This document shows positions 60,898 to 64,000 of a stretch of DNA of 64,000 nucleotides, one piece after another. This stretch comes from Bacteroidetes bacterium SW_9_63_38 (GTDB taxonomy: Bacteria; Bacteroidota; Rhodothermia; Rhodothermales; Salinibacteraceae): NCBI GenBank assembly GCA_003022435.1, contig PXUA01000005.1, forward strand, positions 1 to 64,000, read 5' to 3'. The translations under genes were made by a program, and so were the position numbers. The notes under the pieces are model-generated. The model did not search any database and was not told the DNA's origin. It worked only from the letters and a program-made list of their open reading frames with translations. Each line of letters begins with the position of its first letter. The first letter of the stretch is position 1.

Positions 60898-62007
60898 ATG
60901 GGTATTCGTGTCGAAAACCTACACAAGTCGTATGGGCCCGACAAGGTTCTCAACGGGCTGGACCTGGACATCCCGGACCGGAGCTTCTTCAGTGTTGTGG
61001 CTCCAACCGGCGCCGGGAAAACGACATTGCTTCGCATCCTAGTCGGCATCGAGTCGCTGGACAAAGGAACCGTCTACTACGACGGTGAAGACGTGGCCGA
61101 CCGCTCGGTGCAGGAGCGCAGCGTCGGAATGGTCTATCAGGAGTTCGTCAACTACCCGTCGCTGACGGTCTTCGAGAACCTTGCTTCTCCCCTGCGGGCC
61201 AGCACCGACCTGAGCGAGGAAGAGATCCGTCAGCAGGTCCACGAGACGGCGGAGATGCTCAGCATCGAACACCGCCTCGACAACCTCCCCGAGGAGGTAA
61301 GCGGCGGCGAGGCGCAGCGGACGGCCATATCCCGGGCGCTCATCAACGAGCCCGACTACCTGTTCATGGACGAGCCGCTGGCCAACCTCGACTATAAGCT
61401 CCGAGAGGAGCTGCGCAGCGAGTTCGAGCGGCTCTTTCAGGAGCTGGAGACGACGGTCATCTACGCGACTCCCATCTCGGGCGATGCGCTCTCGATGTCC
61501 ACCCACATCGGGTATCTGTACGACGGCGAAATCCTGGAAGACAAGCCGAAGGATGAAATTTACTACCGTCCGGAAACCCTCCCGGTGGCCGAATACCTGG
61601 GCGAGCCTCCTATGAACATGCTCCCGGTCACTGTTGTCGAGGAGCAATTCGAGCCCTATTTTGAGTTCAAAGATGGGACTCGCATCTGGGCCGAGGGCTT
61701 CGACCTCGAAGAAGGCAAGACGTACGAACTCGGGTTTCGGCCTCAGGACATGAAGCTCGACGGAGAAGATGGAGAGGGAGAACGTACCATCCATCCCGAT
61801 CTCGCCTTCGTCGAAACCGTCGGGTCCACCAGCACCCTGCACCTGGAGTTTCAGGGCGAAGAGATTTATGCCCTGAGCGGGGAGCCGGTCCATCTGGACA
61901 CGGACACGACGCTGTCCTACACCCTGGATCCGGAGAAGCTGTACGTCTACGATCCCGATTCCGAACACCTCCTCGCCACCGGCGACAAGATTCCTTCTTT
62001 CTCATAG
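60898..62007 (+). CDS. ABC importer ATPase, GlpS-like, lacking the switch histidine
   Basis: A 369-aa MalK/UgpC-type ATPase. Walker A is VVAPTGAGKTTLLRIL, Q-loop MVYQEFVNYPSLTV, signature EEVSGGEAQRTAISRAL, Walker B YLFMDEPLANLD. The position of the H-loop, normally YVTHDQ, reads YATPISGDALSMS, so the switch His is Pro. A C-terminal OB-like regulatory domain follows (from about 240). The context (glpK before it, a second ATPase and a permease after it) matches the glycerol transporter GlpSTPQV known from Rhizobium, in which two different ATPases work together. I assign it GlpS by position and by this asymmetry. Confidence 0.87.
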   Translation: MGIRVENLHKSYGPDKVLNGLDLDIPDRSFFSVVAPTGAGKTTLLRILVGIESLDKGTVYYDGEDVADRSVQERSVGMVYQEFVNYPSLTVFENLASPLRASTDLSEEEIRQQVHETAEMLSIEHRLDNLPEEVSGGEAQRTAISRALINEPDYLFMDEPLANLDYKLREELRSEFERLFQELETTVIYATPISGDALSMSTHIGYLYDGEILEDKPKDEIYYRPETLPVAEYLGEPPMNMLPVTVVEEQFEPYFEFKDGTRIWAEGFDLEEGKTYELGFRPQDMKLDGEDGEGERTIHPDLAFVETVGSTSTLHLEFQGEEIYALSGEPVHLDTDTTLSYTLDPEKLYVYDPDSEHLLATGDKIPSFS

Positions 62008-62021
62008 ATCGATCTCGTTAG

Positions 62022-63140
62022 ATGGCTGAAATTGACGTTCGCGACATACGACATGTCTATGAAAAGGGCACAGAGAATGAGACGGTTGCCATCAAGCGCG
62101 TGAACCTCACGCTGGAAGACGGAACCGCCAATGCGCTTCTGGGTCCCTCCGGCTGCGGAAAAACGACGCTTCTCCAGATCATTTCGGGCCTTCTGACTCC
62201 CACGGACGGGCAGATTTTGATCGACGGAGAGGACGTAACGGATCAGTCTCCCGCCGAACGGGACGTGGCCCAGGTGTTTCAGTTTCCGGTAATCTACGAC
62301 TCGATGTCGGTCTACGGAAACCTGGCGTTCCCGCTTCGAAACAGTGGCGTCCCGGAAGACGAAATCCGCGATCGTGTTCACTATGTGGCCGATCTGCTGG
62401 ATCTGGAGGACATTTTACAGGACAGCCCCGCCGGCCTGGGCCCGGAGATGAACCAGCTCATCGCGCTCGGCCGCGGCATCATCCGGGAAGAGACGTCCGC
62501 CATTCTCTTCGACGAGCCGATGACGGACGTCGAGCCGTACCGGAAGCTGACCATCCGTCGCCGCGTAAAGGAAGCCCAGCGCGAGTTCGGCATTACCGCC
62601 CTGTACGTCACCCACGACCAGCACGAGGCCCTGACCTTCGCCGACAAAGTGGCGATTATGGACGTGGGCGAACTCGTGCAGTACGACACCGGGCAAAACC
62701 TCTACGAAAACCCGACCAACACCTTCATCGGTCACTTTATCGGCAGCCCGGGGATGAACCTCTTTGACTGTGGGGTCGGAGAAAGCAACGGCGTTCCGTA
62801 CGCCGAGCTCGGCGGACATAGCATCACAGTCGCCGAAAAGCTGCACTCGAGGATCGATCCCAGCTGGACCGACTGTCAACTCGGCATCCGACCCAACTCC
62901 GTGGAGGTAGCCTTCGAGGAACCGGCGGACACCTCCGAGTACGTTCCCGCCAGTGTGAATCAGGTAGAGCTACACAGTGGCTTCCAGATCGCGACCGCTG
63001 TTCTCGAGGGCTCCGACGTTGAGGTCAAGGCCCGCGTGGCCCATGACGACCCCGTCGACGACGGCGATTTCGTCTGGCTGAAGTTCCCCGGCGAAGATGT
63101 CCGTCTGTTCCACAAACAGGAATCCCTTGAGGCCGCCTAA
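62022..63140 (+). CDS. ABC importer ATPase, GlpT-like, with degenerate signature motif
   Basis: A 372-aa ATPase with Walker A LLGPSGCGKTTLLQII, Q-loop QVFQFPVIYDSMSV, Walker B AILFDEPMTDVEP and an intact switch His in ALYVTHDQHEALTF. The signature motif, expected as LSGGQ, reads PAGLGPEMNQLIALGRG, so it is degenerate. The C-terminal regulatory domain (from about 250) is present. It starts 14 bases after the first ATPase. Together with that protein it would make a heterodimer with one complete ATP site. It should energise the permease that follows; the probable substrate is glycerol. Confidence 0.88.
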   Translation: MAEIDVRDIRHVYEKGTENETVAIKRVNLTLEDGTANALLGPSGCGKTTLLQIISGLLTPTDGQILIDGEDVTDQSPAERDVAQVFQFPVIYDSMSVYGNLAFPLRNSGVPEDEIRDRVHYVADLLDLEDILQDSPAGLGPEMNQLIALGRGIIREETSAILFDEPMTDVEPYRKLTIRRRVKEAQREFGITALYVTHDQHEALTFADKVAIMDVGELVQYDTGQNLYENPTNTFIGHFIGSPGMNLFDCGVGESNGVPYAELGGHSITVAEKLHSRIDPSWTDCQLGIRPNSVEVAFEEPADTSEYVPASVNQVELHSGFQIATAVLEGSDVEVKARVAHDDPVDDGDFVWLKFPGEDVRLFHKQESLEAA

Positions 63141-63201
63141 ACGCTCCGTTCCGCGTCGGCCTTCGTCCGTGTATTCTATTAGGAGTTCGTCCTGACCTAC
63201 G

Positions 63202-64000
63202 ATGAAACAACGACCCTGGTTATTTCTGGCACCGGCACTAATCCTGGTATCGATCAGTGCCTTCATCCCGCTGATTACCGTCATGAACTATTCGCAGCTC
63301 TCCCTCCTCCCCGGCTCAGCCCCGTACTTCATCGGGCTGGAGAACTTTCAGGCCATTCTCCGGGACCCCGCCTTCACCGGCGCGCTGGCCCGCCAGTTTC
63401 TCTTCAGCATTCTCGTCCTGATTACGGAGATCCCGCTGGGGCTCGGGCTGGCGCTCTGTATGCCGAATGAGGGTGTGGGCGTCGGCGTCAGCCTCGTGCT
63501 GCTCGGCATCCCGCTTCTCATTCCCTGGAACGTCGTCGGCATCATCTGGCGCGTGTTCACGCGCTCGGACATCGGCGTCGTGCCCGAAGTCTTTTCTTGG
63601 ATGGGCATGAATTACAACATCAGCCAGTTTACCGCCGACGCCTGGTGGACCGTCCTCGTCATGGACATCTGGCACTGGACGCCCCTGGTGATCCTGATCT
63701 GCTTCGCCGGCATTCAGGCCATCCCGCAGGAGTACTACATGGCCGCGAAGATTGACCGGGCTTCTCCCTGGAAGACATTCCGGTACGTGACGCTTCCGAA
63801 TCTCCGGGGCGTCCTCATCATCGCCGTGCTTCTGCGGCTGATGGACTCCTTCAAGATCTACGCCGAGCCGTTTGTGCTCACCGGCGGCGGTCCGGGAAGC
63901 TCGACGACCTTCCTGAGCACGTATACGTCCCGAATGGCCATCGGAGGATTCCAAATGGGTCGCGGCGCCGCAACGTCGCTGATCTACATGTTTGTCGTGA
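63202..64000 (+). CDS. ABC importer permease, MalF/UgpA-like (GlpP-like), cut by the window edge
   Basis: The frame opens at ATG 63202 and is still open at the window end after 266 residues. It begins MKQRPWLFLAPALILVSISA and has further membrane segments (LVLITEIPLGLGLALC, VSLVLLGIPLLIPWNVVGII, WWTVLVMDIWHWTPLVILIC). The EAA loop that contacts the ATPases is QEYYMAAKIDRASPWKTFRY followed by VTLPNLRG. TEPFVLTGGGPGSST-like sequence (AEPFVLTGGGPGSSTTFLST) is typical of sugar- and polyol-transporter permeases. A second permease and a binding protein are expected beyond the window. Confidence 0.9.
   Translation, partial: MKQRPWLFLAPALILVSISAFIPLITVMNYSQLSLLPGSAPYFIGLENFQAILRDPAFTGALARQFLFSILVLITEIPLGLGLALCMPNEGVGVGVSLVLLGIPLLIPWNVVGIIWRVFTRSDIGVVPEVFSWMGMNYNISQFTADAWWTVLVMDIWHWTPLVILICFAGIQAIPQEYYMAAKIDRASPWKTFRYVTLPNLRGVLIIAVLLRLMDSFKIYAEPFVLTGGGPGSSTTFLSTYTSRMAIGGFQMGRGAATSLIYMFVV

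Overview
The window looks like a chromosome segment from an extremely halophilic, high-GC member of the Bacteroidota/Rhodothermota, most like Salinibacter ruber. The proteins are very rich in Asp and Glu, codon use is strongly GC-rich, starts rarely have a Shine-Dalgarno sequence, and several Bacteroidota pairs are present (DUF4292 lipoprotein next to an EnvC-like protein; secreted M1 peptidases). I see no rRNA, tRNA, CRISPR array or prophage. The species call is inference from protein style, not from a marker gene.

Layout. 0-2.5 kb: a decayed aconitase gene carrying several independent lesions. 2.9-12.4 kb: small housekeeping and stress genes (msrA, an SDR, a PIN-type toxin-antitoxin pair, uvrC, a DJ-1/PfpI protein, a secreted M1 peptidase). 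12.7-16.1 kb: a beta-helix surface-protein remnant cut by an IS630-family element whose own transposase is broken. 16.2-22.8 kb: an MGMT-family protein, a cobalamin adenosyltransferase with an ABC ATPase, a methyltransferase and flavoprotein pair, tsaC/sua5, and small genes. 23-34.8 kb: a glutamate-cysteine-ligase-like protein fused to CBS domains, DUF4292 plus EnvC-like, lpdA, a second M1 peptidase, an MTA/SAH nucleosidase and metG. 34.9-40.1 kb: a histidine run (hisB, proC, hisH, hisA, hisF) headed by a Uma2-family gene. 40-47.8 kb: lolA, a flippase-like membrane protein, rlmB-like, and the beta-oxidation pair fadI-fadJ. 48-54.6 kb: an accessory stretch with an APH/kinase fusion, two further toxin-antitoxin-like pairs, pncA, an enoyl-CoA hydratase and an unknown protein. 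54.8-64 kb: fbp, gpsA, an AraC regulator and the start of a glycerol operon (glpK, two ABC ATPases, a permease that runs off the window).

Metabolic reading: glycerol import and phosphorylation (glpK plus a GlpSTPQV-like ABC transporter), glycerol-3-phosphate dehydrogenase and fructose-1,6-bisphosphatase lie within 10 kb. This fits an organism feeding on algal glycerol in brine and making sugars from it.

The most unusual content is small repeated DNA. I distinguish (A) a ~103-126 bp element with ends TAATGCAGCTTCAA, flanked by TA, four copies; (B) a ~84-155 bp element with ends TACTGATCCGTGCACGGG or TACCGATACGTGA, flanked by TA, at least five copies plus fragments; (C) a ~150 bp intergenic repeat, six copies; (D) 'phrase' repeats, where many intergenic gaps hold a different short degenerate direct repeat; and (E) perfect 14-25 bp tandem duplications. 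Element B sits exactly in the TAA stop codons of fadJ and gpsA and supplies a replacement stop. Element A is nested at the same TA inside two B copies. Tandem duplications explain the broken IS630 transposase and part of the aconitase damage.
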